The position numbers and the translations under genes were made by a program. A stretch of DNA of 64,000 nucleotides, taken from the NCBI RefSeq assembly GCF_001399685.1, contig NZ_JTHN01000098.1:1-64000 (forward strand). The letters are read 5' to 3'. Positions 31,540 through 40,198 of the stretch are shown here, piece after piece (the stretch's first letter is position 1; every line of letters starts with the position of its first letter). Source of the stretch: Paenibacillus sp. A3 (GTDB lineage Bacteria; Bacillota; Bacilli; Paenibacillales; NBRC-103111). The notes beneath the pieces were generated by a model that was given only the letters and a program-made list of their open reading frames with translations, was not told the origin of the DNA and did not search any database.

Positions 31540-33345
31540 ATGTTGAAGTTGTTTGCTTATTTGAAGCCGTACCGTGTGCCTATCGCTATCGTGCTGGCTT
31601 TGATCTTCCTACAGTCTTTATCCGACTTGTATCTGCCTACGCTTATGGCCGATATTGTCGATATCGGAGTCGTGCAGGGAGATACGCCCTATATTTTGCG
31701 GATCGGGGGCTTCATGCTGCTGGTGGCGGCGGGGGGCACGATCTGTTCCGTTGTGGCGAGCTATTACTCCTCCAAGGTGGCTGCAGGCTTCGGCCAGCGG
31801 CTGCGCGGCAGCGTGTTCGAGCATGTGGAGAACTTCTCGCTGCAGGAGTTTGACCGGATCGGCACGGCTTCGCTGATCACGAGGACGACCAACGATATCA
31901 CGCAAGTGCAGCAGGTGCTTACGATGATTCTGCGGATGATGGTCAGTGCGCCGATGCTCTGTATTGGGGGGATCATCATGGCCGTATCGCAGGACGCCAA
32001 GCTGTCGCTGGTGCTGATCGTGATTATCCCCGTACTGGTCGGAGCGATTTTCCTCATTGCGAGCAAAGGCATTCCGCTGTTCAAAGAGATGCAGAAGAAG
32101 CTCGACAAGCTGAATCTGGTGCTGCGCGAAGGGCTGACCGGGATTCGCGTCATTCGTGCGTTTAACCGTGCCGGGCACGAGAAGCAGCGGTTTAACGACG
32201 CCAACCTCGACCTGACCGGGACGGGGCTGAAGGTGAACCGGATTATGGGGGCCATGATGCCCGTCATGATGCTGACGATGAATTTTGCGACCATCGCGAT
32301 TATTTGGTTCGGCGGCTTCCGCATCGATAGCGGCGATATGCAGGTCGGTTCGCTGATGGCTTTTCTGCAGTACGCGATGCAGATCATGTTCTCGTTGATG
32401 ATGGTGTCCATGATGTTCGTCATGATTCCGCGCGCGTCGGTTTCCGCCGCACGCATTCGCGAGGTGCTGGACATGGTGCCAACGCTGAACGACCCCGAGC
32501 AAGCCAAGAACGGGGGGACGCTGAAAGGCCACGTCGAGTTTCAACAGGTGTCGTTCAGTTACCCGGGCGCGGAAAAGCCGGCGATTTCGGACATTACGTT
32601 CAAAGCCGGTCCTGATGAAGTAACGGCGATCATCGGCGGCACCGGCGCGGGTAAATCGACGCTGATCAGCCTCATTCCGCGGTTTTACGACGTGGCTGGA
32701 GGGCGTGTGCTGGTGGACGGCACGGACGTCAGGGAGATGACGCAGGAGACGCTGCGCGCCAAGATCGGATTCGTTCCGCAAAAAGCCGTGCTGTTCTCCG
32801 GAACGATCCGGGACAACATCCGGTACGGCAAAGAGGGTGCGACGGAGGAAGAAATGCGCCATGCGGCCGACATCGCGCAAGCGACGGAATTTATAAGCGA
32901 GATGAAGGACGGCTTCGATTCCGTTATCGCGCAAGGCGGCTCGAACGTATCGGGCGGGCAGAAGCAGCGTCTGTCCATTGCCCGCGCGCTGGTGCGGCGG
33001 CCGGATATTTACGTGTTCGACGACAGCTTCACGGCGCGCGATTTCAAGACGGATGCGAAGCTGCGGGCCGCCCTGCGGGAAGAGACGGGAGAGGCTACCG
33101 TGCTGATCGTGGCCCAACGGGTCAGCACGGTGATCGACGCTGACCGGATCATCGTCTTGGACGAAGGCCGGATTGCGGGCATCGGCCGACATCGGGAGCT
33201 GCTGGACACCTGTAAGGTGTACCGCGAAATCGTATCCTCGCAGCTTTCCGAAGACGAGCTTGCCGGAAGCGGCGCGGCCCAGAAACCGGGAGAAACGGAC
33301 GAAGCCGCGGTTGCTTTGCGCGCCGGAAAGGAGGAGGCCCGATGA
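31540..33345 (+). CDS. ABC exporter half-transporter, subunit A (degenerate ATP site)
   Basis: 601 residues: six membrane segments in residues 1-300, then a nucleotide-binding domain. Walker A is IIGGTGAGKSTLI and the signature VSGGQKQRLSIARAL. Walker B reads IYVFDDS with Asp in place of the catalytic Glu, and the D-loop FTARDF is altered. Heterodimeric exporters such as YheIH, BmrCD and LmrCD carry one consensus and one degenerate site, and this fits that pattern with the next gene. The ribosome site before 31540 is weak, so the start may be the TTG one codon later. Likely a multidrug exporter in the plasma membrane. Confidence 0.9.
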   Translation: MLKLFAYLKPYRVPIAIVLALIFLQSLSDLYLPTLMADIVDIGVVQGDTPYILRIGGFMLLVAAGGTICSVVASYYSSKVAAGFGQRLRGSVFEHVENFSLQEFDRIGTASLITRTTNDITQVQQVLTMILRMMVSAPMLCIGGIIMAVSQDAKLSLVLIVIIPVLVGAIFLIASKGIPLFKEMQKKLDKLNLVLREGLTGIRVIRAFNRAGHEKQRFNDANLDLTGTGLKVNRIMGAMMPVMMLTMNFATIAIIWFGGFRIDSGDMQVGSLMAFLQYAMQIMFSLMMVSMMFVMIPRASVSAARIREVLDMVPTLNDPEQAKNGGTLKGHVEFQQVSFSYPGAEKPAISDITFKAGPDEVTAIIGGTGAGKSTLISLIPRFYDVAGGRVLVDGTDVREMTQETLRAKIGFVPQKAVLFSGTIRDNIRYGKEGATEEEMRHAADIAQATEFISEMKDGFDSVIAQGGSNVSGGQKQRLSIARALVRRPDIYVFDDSFTARDFKTDAKLRAALREETGEATVLIVAQRVSTVIDADRIIVLDEGRIAGIGRHRELLDTCKVYREIVSSQLSEDELAGSGAAQKPGETDEAAVALRAGKEEAR

Positions 33346-35219
33346 GTGAACAACGAAAAGCCCCAGGACCCGGCGGCGGAGGTCCGTTCGGAAGAGGCCC
33401 GGGGATGGGCATGCCCGTGCAGAAGGCGAAGGATTTTAAAGGCACCTTGAAACGGCTGACCCGGTATTTGCTGCCCCACAAATTTCAATTGCTAGCCGTG
33501 TTTGTTGCGGCGATTATCAGCACCATATTCAGCATCGTCAGTCCGAAGTTGATGGGGCAGGCGACGACCAAGCTGTTTGAGGGCCTGATGCAGAAAATGA
33601 AAGGCGTGCCGGGTGCGCACATCGATTTCGCCTACGTCCATTATATTCTGCTGATGCTGGCGGTATTGTATATCGTGAGCGCGGCGTTTGCTTATGTGCA
33701 GCAGTATTTGATGGCCGGCGTAGCGCAGAAGACGGTGTACGACCTGCGCAAAGAGGTGAACGAGAAGCTGGCGCGGCTGCCGCTCAAGTTCTTCGATTCG
33801 AAGACGAACGGCGAAATTCTGAGCCGCGTCGTGAACGACGTCGACAACATCAGCAGCACGCTGCAGCAAAGCTTGACGCAGCTGATTACATCTCTGATCA
33901 CCTTGGTCGGCGTCATCGCGATGATGCTGACGATCAGCCCGATTATGACGCTGATCGTGTTCCTGACGCTGCCGCTCAGTCTGCTCGTGACCAAAGCGGT
34001 CGCCTCGCGTTCCCAAGGCTACTTCAAGGAGCAGCAAAAAGCGCTCGGCGAGCTTAACGGGCACGTGGAGGAAATGTACACGGGCCACAAAATCGTCAAA
34101 GCGTTCGGCCGCGAGCGCCAGTCGGTCGATACGTTCAACAGCATTAACGGGAAGCTCTACGAGTCTGGCTGGAAGGCGCAGTTTATTTCCGGCATCATCA
34201 TGCCGATGATGAGTTTTATCGGCAATGTCGGCTACGTTCTTGTCAGCGTCGTTGGCGGGCTCTTGGTTACGAAGCGATCGATCGAGATCGGCGACATTCA
34301 GGCGTTTATTCAATATTCCAGGCAGTTCTTCATGCCCATCACCCAGCTGGCGACGATTGCCAACGTCATTCAGTCGACCATCGCTTCGGCGGAACGCGTG
34401 TTCGAGCTGCTGGACGAACCGGAGGAAGACCCGGAGCATGCCGAGGGGAAACGCCTTGGCTCGGCGCAGGGGGAGGTGCGGTTCGAAAGCGTCCGGTTCG
34501 GCTACAAGCCGGATGACGTGCTGATCGACAACATGAACATCGACGTCAAGCCGGGACAGACGATCGCGATCGTCGGCCCGACCGGCGCAGGCAAAACGAC
34601 GCTGATTAACCTGCTGATGCGCTTCTACGAGGTTGGTAACGGCCGAATTACCATTGACGGCACGGATATTACGGAGATGAAGCGCGGCGACCTGCGCAGC
34701 TTGTTCGGCATGGTGCTTCAGGATACGTGGCTGTTCAACGGGACGATCCGGGACAACATCGCGTACGGCCGCGAAGGCGCAAGCGAGGACGAGATCGTGC
34801 AGGCCGCGCGGGCGGCGCATGCGGACCATTTTATCCGGACGCTGCCGGACGGCTACGATACGGTCTTGAACGAGGAGGCGTCGAACATTTCGCAAGGCCA
34901 GAAGCAGCTTCTGACCATTGCCCGCGCGATCCTCGCCGACCCGGCGATTCTGATCCTCGACGAAGCGACCAGCAGCGTCGATACGCGGACGGAGGTTCAC
35001 ATTCAGAAGGCGATGAACGAGCTGATGAAAGGAAGAACCAGCTTCGTCATCGCGCACCGCTTGTCCACCATACGCGAGGCCGACCTGATTCTCGTCATGA
35101 ACAAAGGCAGCGTGATCGAGCAAGGCACCCACGAGGAGCTTCTTGAACAAGGGGGCTTTTATGCCGAGCTGTACCGCAGTCAGTTCACCGGCGGAGGACG
35201 GGGACAGGAGGCGGGTTGA
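33342..35219 (+). CDS. ABC exporter half-transporter, subunit B
   Basis: 625 residues. The ATG overlaps the subunit A stop (ATGA), so translation is coupled. A Gly/Pro-rich N-terminal tail of about 30 residues precedes six membrane segments. The nucleotide-binding domain has Walker A VGPTGAGKTTLIN, Walker B ILILDEATSSVD with the catalytic Glu, and a changed signature ISQGQKQLLTIARA. The altered signature here and the altered Walker B in subunit A are complementary, as expected for a heterodimer with one active composite site. Confidence 0.92.
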   Translation: MSEQRKAPGPGGGGPFGRGPGMGMPVQKAKDFKGTLKRLTRYLLPHKFQLLAVFVAAIISTIFSIVSPKLMGQATTKLFEGLMQKMKGVPGAHIDFAYVHYILLMLAVLYIVSAAFAYVQQYLMAGVAQKTVYDLRKEVNEKLARLPLKFFDSKTNGEILSRVVNDVDNISSTLQQSLTQLITSLITLVGVIAMMLTISPIMTLIVFLTLPLSLLVTKAVASRSQGYFKEQQKALGELNGHVEEMYTGHKIVKAFGRERQSVDTFNSINGKLYESGWKAQFISGIIMPMMSFIGNVGYVLVSVVGGLLVTKRSIEIGDIQAFIQYSRQFFMPITQLATIANVIQSTIASAERVFELLDEPEEDPEHAEGKRLGSAQGEVRFESVRFGYKPDDVLIDNMNIDVKPGQTIAIVGPTGAGKTTLINLLMRFYEVGNGRITIDGTDITEMKRGDLRSLFGMVLQDTWLFNGTIRDNIAYGREGASEDEIVQAARAAHADHFIRTLPDGYDTVLNEEASNISQGQKQLLTIARAILADPAILILDEATSSVDTRTEVHIQKAMNELMKGRTSFVIAHRLSTIREADLILVMNKGSVIEQGTHEELLEQGGFYAELYRSQFTGGGRGQEAG

Positions 35220-35240
35220 GCCGAAGGCTCTACCTGAAGG

Positions 35241-35275
35241 AACAACCGCAGGCGCGTCCTGCGGTTGTTTTTTTT
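35241..35275 (+). terminator. Terminator after the ABC exporter
   Basis: AACAACCGCAGG / CCTGCGGTTGTT perfect stem with TTTTTTTT. Confidence 0.9.
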
Positions 35276-35375
35276 GCATGGTTCCACGAAATCAAAATCG
35301 TGGCACAAGGCTGGAAATCCAGACTTCAAAGTCCTTTATCTCATTACTAGCTTTGCCTAAATAACGACCGGTAGG

Positions 35376-36470
35376 TCAGATGTCTTTATTTTTTGCGCTG
35401 TTTCCTAAAATAACTTCCGCTATTTTTTTAGCATATTTCTCAGATTTAGCCTCGTCATAATTACTCAATACCGCAATAGTCAAACGTTCTTCCGGGAAAC
35501 GCATAAAGTGTGAAGCGTAACCCGCCCAGCCTCCCGAATGCTCCAAGTAATGACGATTGAAATCTTTGCCAATAGACAAGCCAAAAGCATAATCTTTATT
35601 GTTAATAATCGTCTCTCCGGATGGAGAAGTTTTCGGACCTATTTCGCTCATTCTTTTAACAAGGTCTTTTCCGCCAACCGTACCTGTAGTGAAGTTTTGT
35701 CCCCATTTTACGAAGTCCTCAACATGGGTATGAACGGCTCCATCGCCCGTATGTTCCCAAGGGCTTTCAAAGATTTCATATGCCCCTAGCATATTCTTCG
35801 AGTAGCCGCGAGCAACGGGGAAATTGGTAGGATAGCGATCCACGATTGAGGTGTCGTTCATGTTTAAAGGCTTAAAAATACGCTCCTTCGAAAATTCACG
35901 AAGGCTTTTTCCACTAGCTTTTTCAACGACTAAAGATAATAAAAAGTATCCGGTATTACTGTAATCATATTTTGTTCCGACCGGAAATTCTGCAATTTGA
36001 TGATTGTTAAGGTGGTCAAGCGATTGTTCTACAGTTAATTTATCGGTATATTTAATGTTCGCACCTTCCGCCAATTCCATATAATCAACTAATCCGCCAG
36101 TGTGATGAATTAGATGTCTTAGTGTCACAGGCTTAGCATATGTTCCGAGAGAAGATACATACTTTAAAATGGAATCATCCAGATTCAATTTACCTTCTTG
36201 CTCTAGCAGTAAAATTGCAAATGCCGTGAATTGTTTAGAGGCTGAAGCAATATTAAAAATTGTTTTTGTCGTTATCGGCAGTTTTTCTTCTATCGAATCT
36301 AAACCAACTGCTCCTTTATAAGTTGTGCCATCGTCGAAACTTGCAATATAAGCATAACCGGGTTCATTTGGTGAGATCTTGTTAAATAATTGTTTAATCG
36401 CTTCATCTGTTGCTTGGTTGTATGTAGGGTCTGGCTGTTGGTTTTGATTATTATTTTGAACAATCGGCAT
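35376..36470 (-). CDS. Serine hydrolase of the beta-lactamase/PBP4* family
   Basis: 364 residues. The active-site SxxK is IASASKQFTAF near residue 76, the YxN motif is KYDYSNTGYFLL near residue 168, and the third motif is LEHSGGWAGYAS near residue 318. There is no signal peptide; the N-terminus is Asn/Gln-rich (VQNNNQNQQPDPTYNQ), so it may be cytoplasmic or non-classically located. The family includes esterases, D-aminopeptidases and peptidases; true beta-lactamase activity is unlikely on sequence alone. GGAGGG precedes the start. Confidence 0.88.
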   Translation of the reverse strand: MPIVQNNNQNQQPDPTYNQATDEAIKQLFNKISPNEPGYAYIASFDDGTTYKGAVGLDSIEEKLPITTKTIFNIASASKQFTAFAILLLEQEGKLNLDDSILKYVSSLGTYAKPVTLRHLIHHTGGLVDYMELAEGANIKYTDKLTVEQSLDHLNNHQIAEFPVGTKYDYSNTGYFLLSLVVEKASGKSLREFSKERIFKPLNMNDTSIVDRYPTNFPVARGYSKNMLGAYEIFESPWEHTGDGAVHTHVEDFVKWGQNFTTGTVGGKDLVKRMSEIGPKTSPSGETIINNKDYAFGLSIGKDFNRHYLEHSGGWAGYASHFMRFPEERLTIAVLSNYDEAKSEKYAKKIAEVILGNSAKNKDI

Positions 36471-36810
36471 CGAATTTTTTCCCTCCTGCGTTTTTTTTCT
36501 TGCTTACAGAAAAAAACTCCTTTATTGGGAATGCATACAAATTATTAGTACGAGTATTTTATGTAAGAAGTTTCGAAGTTTTTTCGAGCATTCCTATTAA
36601 AGTCTGTAGAGGGACGTAAAGAATGTATATCAGGACATGAATATTTATGGCATGCAAGAAGCTATAAAAGAGGCTCCAACACCCCACATGGGACAATCCC
36701 CCGAAGCCGTTAAATTATGCAGAGAAACAAAAATAATCATATTGCAGTTATTTTCAGTTCGAGGCCATTGCCCCTCGAACTGCCCATTTGTTATCAGCAA
36801 ACGTGACCGA
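36471..36810. other. Intergenic stretch, one hairpin, no supported gene
   Basis: A perfect hairpin CAGTTCGAGG / CCTCGAACTG lies at 36755-36782 without a T tail. A 60-residue frame at 36637 has no ribosome site or recognisable composition. Confidence 0.5.
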
Positions 36811-36815
36811 TGCAG

Positions 36816-36844
36816 TTGACTTTTGGATAAGCGTATGTTTCAAT
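36816..36844 (+). promoter_or_regulatory. Promoter of the thiD-thiM riboswitch transcript
   Basis: TTGACT (36816-36821), 17-base spacer, TTCAAT (36839-36844). Predicted start falls at about 36851, right at the first aptamer. Confidence 0.5.
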
Positions 36845-36851
36845 GAAACTA

Positions 36852-36937
36852 ATTTGCGGGGGGACTACTTGGTAGTTGAGAAGGTTAAAACCTGACCCTT
36901 TGAACCTGTCGGTTAATACCGGCGTAGGGAAGCGAAT
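36852..36937 (+). ncRNA. TPP riboswitch aptamer 1 (THI element)
   Basis: The THI-box core is intact: GCGGGGGGACT, GTTGAGAAGG, CCTGACCCTTTGAACCTG and GGCGTAGGGAAGC, with P1 formed by ATTTGC and GCGAAT. It binds thiamine pyrophosphate and should promote termination when the vitamin is plentiful. Confidence 0.95.
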
Positions 36938-36961
36938 CATTACATCTCTATATGTATATGA

Positions 36962-37000
36962 TTAGGGCGCTTCCACGAACGAGAGAGCGCTCTATTTTTA
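36962..37000 (+). terminator. Expression-platform terminator of TPP riboswitch 1
   Basis: AGGGCGCT pairs with AGCGCTCT, followed by ATTTTTA, 25 bases after the first aptamer. Confidence 0.75.
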
Positions 37001-37025
37001 TGTGCTAAAACTGAATATGGCTTAT

Positions 37026-37113
37026 TGTTTGCGGGGGGACTGTTCGCAGTTGAGAAGGTTAAACCTGACCCTTTGAACCTGTTAGTTAATACTGGCGTAG
37101 GGAGCAAATAACA
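37026..37113 (+). ncRNA. TPP riboswitch aptamer 2 (THI element)
   Basis: A second complete aptamer with the same core (GCGGGGGGACT, GTTGAGAAGG, CCTGACCCTTTGAACCTG, GGCGTAGGGAGC) and a separate P1 (TTTGC / GCAAA). The P2/P3 arm loops differ from copy 1, so the two have diverged. Confidence 0.95.
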
Positions 37114-37121
37114 GTGTTATT

Positions 37122-37160
37122 TTGCCCTTGTCAGAAATAGGATAAGGGCTTTTTATTTTT
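37122..37160 (+). terminator. Expression-platform terminator of TPP riboswitch 2
   Basis: GCCCTT / AAGGGC stem followed by TTTTTATTTTTTT. Confidence 0.8.
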
Positions 37161-37182
37161 TTAATGTAACAGAGCGGAGAGG

Positions 37183-38016
37183 ATGGATAGACTTGAAAAA
37201 GTACTCACGATTGCCGGTTCGGATTGCAGCGGAGGCGCCGGCATTCAAGCCGATTTAAAAACGTTCTCGGCGCATGGCGTTTTTGGCATGAGCGTCATTG
37301 TTTCGGTGGTCGCCGAAAATACGAGCCGCGTCATTGACATTCAGGATGTCAGGCCGGATATGATCGAAAAACAAATCGATGCCATTTTTGAGGATATTGA
37401 TGTGGACGCGGTGAAGATCGGTATGCTCTCCCAGCCCGAGTGCATGGAGGCCGTCGCTGGAAAGCTCAAGCAATACGCTCCCGCCAATATTGTTCTCGAT
37501 CCCGTGATGTATGCCAAAAACGGCTGTCCGCTTATGAATCCCGACGCCATAGATACACTGATCGAAAAGGTGATTCCGTTCGCCGACGTCCTGACCCCCA
37601 ATATTCCGGAAGCGGAGAAAATCGCCGGTATGCCGATTCACAATGTCGAAGATATGAAAAAGTCGGCTGAAGCGATTTATCGTATGGGTTGCAAAAACGT
37701 CCTTGTCAAAGGCGGTCATGCCGCAGGAAGCGCGCTGGATATTTTGTTTGACGGGGAGCGGTTTTATACGTTCGACGCACAGCGTATTGATACCAAAAAT
37801 ACGCATGGCACAGGCTGCACTTACTCAGCCGCGATTGCATCAAACCTCGCATTGGGATGCAGCATGCAGAAAGCGGTACATCGGGCAAAGGAATATATCA
37901 CCACCGCCATTCGGCATTCCTTGTCGATAGGAAAGGGCCACGGCCCGACTCATCATTTTTACGAGCTTTACCAAAACGGCTTAAAGAATGGAGCTGAGAT
38001 CAGCAATGGACAATAA
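37183..38016 (+). CDS. thiD: Hydroxymethylpyrimidine / HMP-phosphate kinase
   Basis: 277 residues of the ribokinase-like fold. TIAGSDCSGGAGIQADLKTF is the N-terminal substrate-binding signature, VLDPVM the metal-linked segment and GTGCTYSAAIASNLALG the anion hole with catalytic Asp region. It phosphorylates HMP and HMP-P for thiamine synthesis or salvage. ATG 37183 after GGAGAGG. It is controlled by the tandem TPP riboswitches upstream and overlaps the thiM leader, forming a two-gene salvage operon; no thiE follows. Confidence 0.95.
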   Translation: MDRLEKVLTIAGSDCSGGAGIQADLKTFSAHGVFGMSVIVSVVAENTSRVIDIQDVRPDMIEKQIDAIFEDIDVDAVKIGMLSQPECMEAVAGKLKQYAPANIVLDPVMYAKNGCPLMNPDAIDTLIEKVIPFADVLTPNIPEAEKIAGMPIHNVEDMKKSAEAIYRMGCKNVLVKGGHAAGSALDILFDGERFYTFDAQRIDTKNTHGTGCTYSAAIASNLALGCSMQKAVHRAKEYITTAIRHSLSIGKGHGPTHHFYELYQNGLKNGAEISNGQ

Positions 38017-38836
38017 CTTCATCTCAAATATCGGCGATTTATTGAGCGGCGTCCGGCGAGCAAAGCCTTTGGTTCACCATCTTACCAATTATGTGACCGT
38101 CAACGACTGCGCCAACATTACGCTTGCCATCGGCGCTTCGCCTATCATGGCGGATGATATTGAGGAAGCCGCTGACATCACCGCAATATCCTCCGCGCTC
38201 GTGTTGAATATAGGGACATTGAATAGCCGAACCGTGGAATCAATGCTTGCCGCCGGGAAGAAAGCAAACGAGATGGGCATCCCCGTCGTTTTGGACCCCG
38301 TGGGCGCAGGCGCGTCGAAGCTCCGCAATCAGACGGTTAGGATGATGCTTGAACAGCTAAAATTCAGCGTTATCCGCGGCAATATGTCTGAAATTCGTTA
38401 TATCGCCGGGCTCCACGCAACAACAAAAGGAGTGGACGCTTCCGAAGCGGACTTGGAAAACAGTCTGCAAAGCGGCATCGATATTGCGAGCGGATTGGCG
38501 AAGCAATATCACTGTGCGGTTGCAATCACCGGTGCGACCGATATCGTATCCGATGGCCGAAGCGTAATTTGTATGGAGAACGGACATCCCATGCTCGGCT
38601 CCATAACCGGTACAGGCTGCATGAGTACGTCCCTGATCGGTTCGTTCTGCGGGGTTACGGCGGATTACCGCATGGCGGCCGTCGCCGGTCTTTTGTGCAT
38701 GGGTATTGCAGGGGAGAAGGCTTATGAAACTGCCGGTCAACAAGGGAACGGCAGCTACCGTGTAGCTCTCATCGATGAAATAAGCAAAATGAACTCCCAG
38801 ACGATGCGCGAGAGGGCAAAAGTATATGAAGCCTGA
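38006..38836 (+). CDS. thiM: Hydroxyethylthiazole kinase
   Basis: 276 residues, ATG 38006 overlapping the end of thiD; GGAG at 37989-37992 serves it. KPLVHHLTNYVTVNDCANIT, LDPVGAGASKLR and SITGTGCMSTSLIGSFCG are the family signatures, with catalytic Cys in TGTGC. It phosphorylates the thiazole half of thiamine, complementing ThiD for the pyrimidine half. The coupling enzyme ThiE is not in this window. Confidence 0.95.
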   Translation: MDNNFISNIGDLLSGVRRAKPLVHHLTNYVTVNDCANITLAIGASPIMADDIEEAADITAISSALVLNIGTLNSRTVESMLAAGKKANEMGIPVVLDPVGAGASKLRNQTVRMMLEQLKFSVIRGNMSEIRYIAGLHATTKGVDASEADLENSLQSGIDIASGLAKQYHCAVAITGATDIVSDGRSVICMENGHPMLGSITGTGCMSTSLIGSFCGVTADYRMAAVAGLLCMGIAGEKAYETAGQQGNGSYRVALIDEISKMNSQTMRERAKVYEA

Positions 38837-38913
38837 GATGGGCTGCATCATTTATTTGATTGCGAACGTTCCAGATAAGGCTTCGAACCCTGTCGAGGGT
38901 TTTCAACACACTG

Positions 38914-38942
38914 AACCGCAGGCACGCCCTGCGGTTTTTTTT
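38914..38942 (+). terminator. Terminator after thiM
   Basis: AACCGCAGG / CCTGCGGTT stem followed by TTTTTT. From here to 39190 the sequence is AT-rich leader DNA without another gene. Confidence 0.85.
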
Positions 38943-39204
38943 GTTTCCTCCCTGCAATGGTTCGAAGTTACAAAAATGTAAAGTAGCGCTCATCGCCCGT
39001 GCGTTTTTTCCTAATACAATATCGATCTTGCGCAGCCGGATTTTTGGCAGCAGTCCATGACGAAAATTTAGCAGGATATAGAGGAATATCTTAGATTAAG
39101 TAGGTATAGTAAAAAGTGATTTACATTACAAAAGAACTATTTTTCGTTTGAAAAATAGGACTAATGGTATATAATGATAAAAAATAGTAAAGAGGTGTAA
39201 TCTA

Positions 39205-40074
39205 TTGGTTAAGAAAAAGAGTATTTTATTGATGACATTATCTTTTATTGTTTTAAGCATTTTGGTTTTTCCCAGCTTTGCTCAAACTGCAAAAGCAGCT
39301 GCGGTTGGGGGGCAGCTAACAGCACCGGAACAAGGCTGGAAAAGGTTTGACGATCATCATCCGTTCATTAAGTATAACGGAACTCCAGTAAATCAAAACA
39401 GCGGACAAGGATTATATAACGATACTGGCTACGGAGTTTTAGGCAAAGATTCGGTCGAATTTTATTTTACTGGAACGAAAATGAGATTTATCGGTGCTAA
39501 TTTTAGCAATAGAAGCACACCGGCGAATATTCAAGTTTACATTGATGGCGCCTTAAAAGGGAGTTTTTCGCAGTATTCTTCGAGTTTTGCAGCTCAAGTA
39601 TTAAATTTTGAGATTACAGGATTAAGTGACGCCAAACATAAAGTCAAAGTGCAGTCAAATGATGACGGGCTATTCGTCATTGACGCTATTGATATTAATG
39701 AAACAGGGGATCTCGTTGCTCCGGATGTCACTCCCACTCCCAATCCTACTCCTACTACCACAAAATTATTTGTTGGGGATAACTCGATGTATCTTTTGGA
39801 TGCTAACGGCGAGGTATGGTCTTGGGGAAGCAACGATTATGGACAACTAGGTCTTGGCGACACAACGAAAAGAACGGTGAAAACCAAAATTCCAGGCTTA
39901 ACTGGCATCACGGATATTGTTGTGAAAGATAACTTTGTTATCGCCCTTAAAAGTGACGGCAAGGTTTATGGTTGGGGAAATAATACGTCCGGAGTACTCG
40001 GAGCTGTAGGGGAAATCGTAAAACAGCCGGTTAATATTGAAAGTAATATCAATGCAATTGATGGAGCCAATTAA
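39205..40074 (+). CDS. Secreted RCC1-repeat protein with N-terminal beta-sandwich domain (short)
   Basis: 289 residues, TTG start after AGAGGTG. Signal peptide to about residue 32 (cleavage near AKAAA). Residues 40-170 form a carbohydrate-binding-like sandwich (DSVEFYFTGTKMRFIGANFS, DAKHKVKVQSNDDGLFVIDA). A Pro/Thr linker (TPTPNPTPTTT) leads to two RCC1 blades (VWSWGSNDYGQLGLGDTTKR, VYGWGNNTSGVLGAVGE), after which it ends NINAIDGAN. RCC1 propellers normally need about seven blades, so the protein is probably truncated or works as an oligomer. Binding partner unknown. Confidence 0.75.
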   Translation: MVKKKSILLMTLSFIVLSILVFPSFAQTAKAAAVGGQLTAPEQGWKRFDDHHPFIKYNGTPVNQNSGQGLYNDTGYGVLGKDSVEFYFTGTKMRFIGANFSNRSTPANIQVYIDGALKGSFSQYSSSFAAQVLNFEITGLSDAKHKVKVQSNDDGLFVIDAIDINETGDLVAPDVTPTPNPTPTTTKLFVGDNSMYLLDANGEVWSWGSNDYGQLGLGDTTKRTVKTKIPGLTGITDIVVKDNFVIALKSDGKVYGWGNNTSGVLGAVGEIVKQPVNIESNINAIDGAN

Positions 40075-40091
40075 ATAAATTGGTAGAGCTA

Positions 40092-40131
40092 AAGATGACT
40101 TCTGAATTCAAGGAGTCATCTTTTCTTTTTT
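40092..40131 (+). terminator. Terminator after the RCC1 protein
   Basis: AGATGACT / AGTCATCT stem followed by TTTTCTTTTTT. Confidence 0.85.
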
Positions 40132-40198
40132 ACTATGACGCTGGGTTCACCCGCCGTTCCCGAAGGGGAGCAGCGGGCTTTTGACCGTACGCCGTGCA

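Noticed and set aside
33492-35279. Long antisense open frame across the ABC exporter subunit B gene
   Set aside because: Arg/His/Leu-rich translation typical of the reverse of a GC-rich gene, with no ribosome site; the same applies to 31618-33192, 5826-7028, 9680-10693, 10769-11839 and 43834-45411.
36637-36819. 60-residue plus-strand frame before the riboswitches
   Set aside because: No ribosome site, crosses a hairpin and promoter, no recognisable features.
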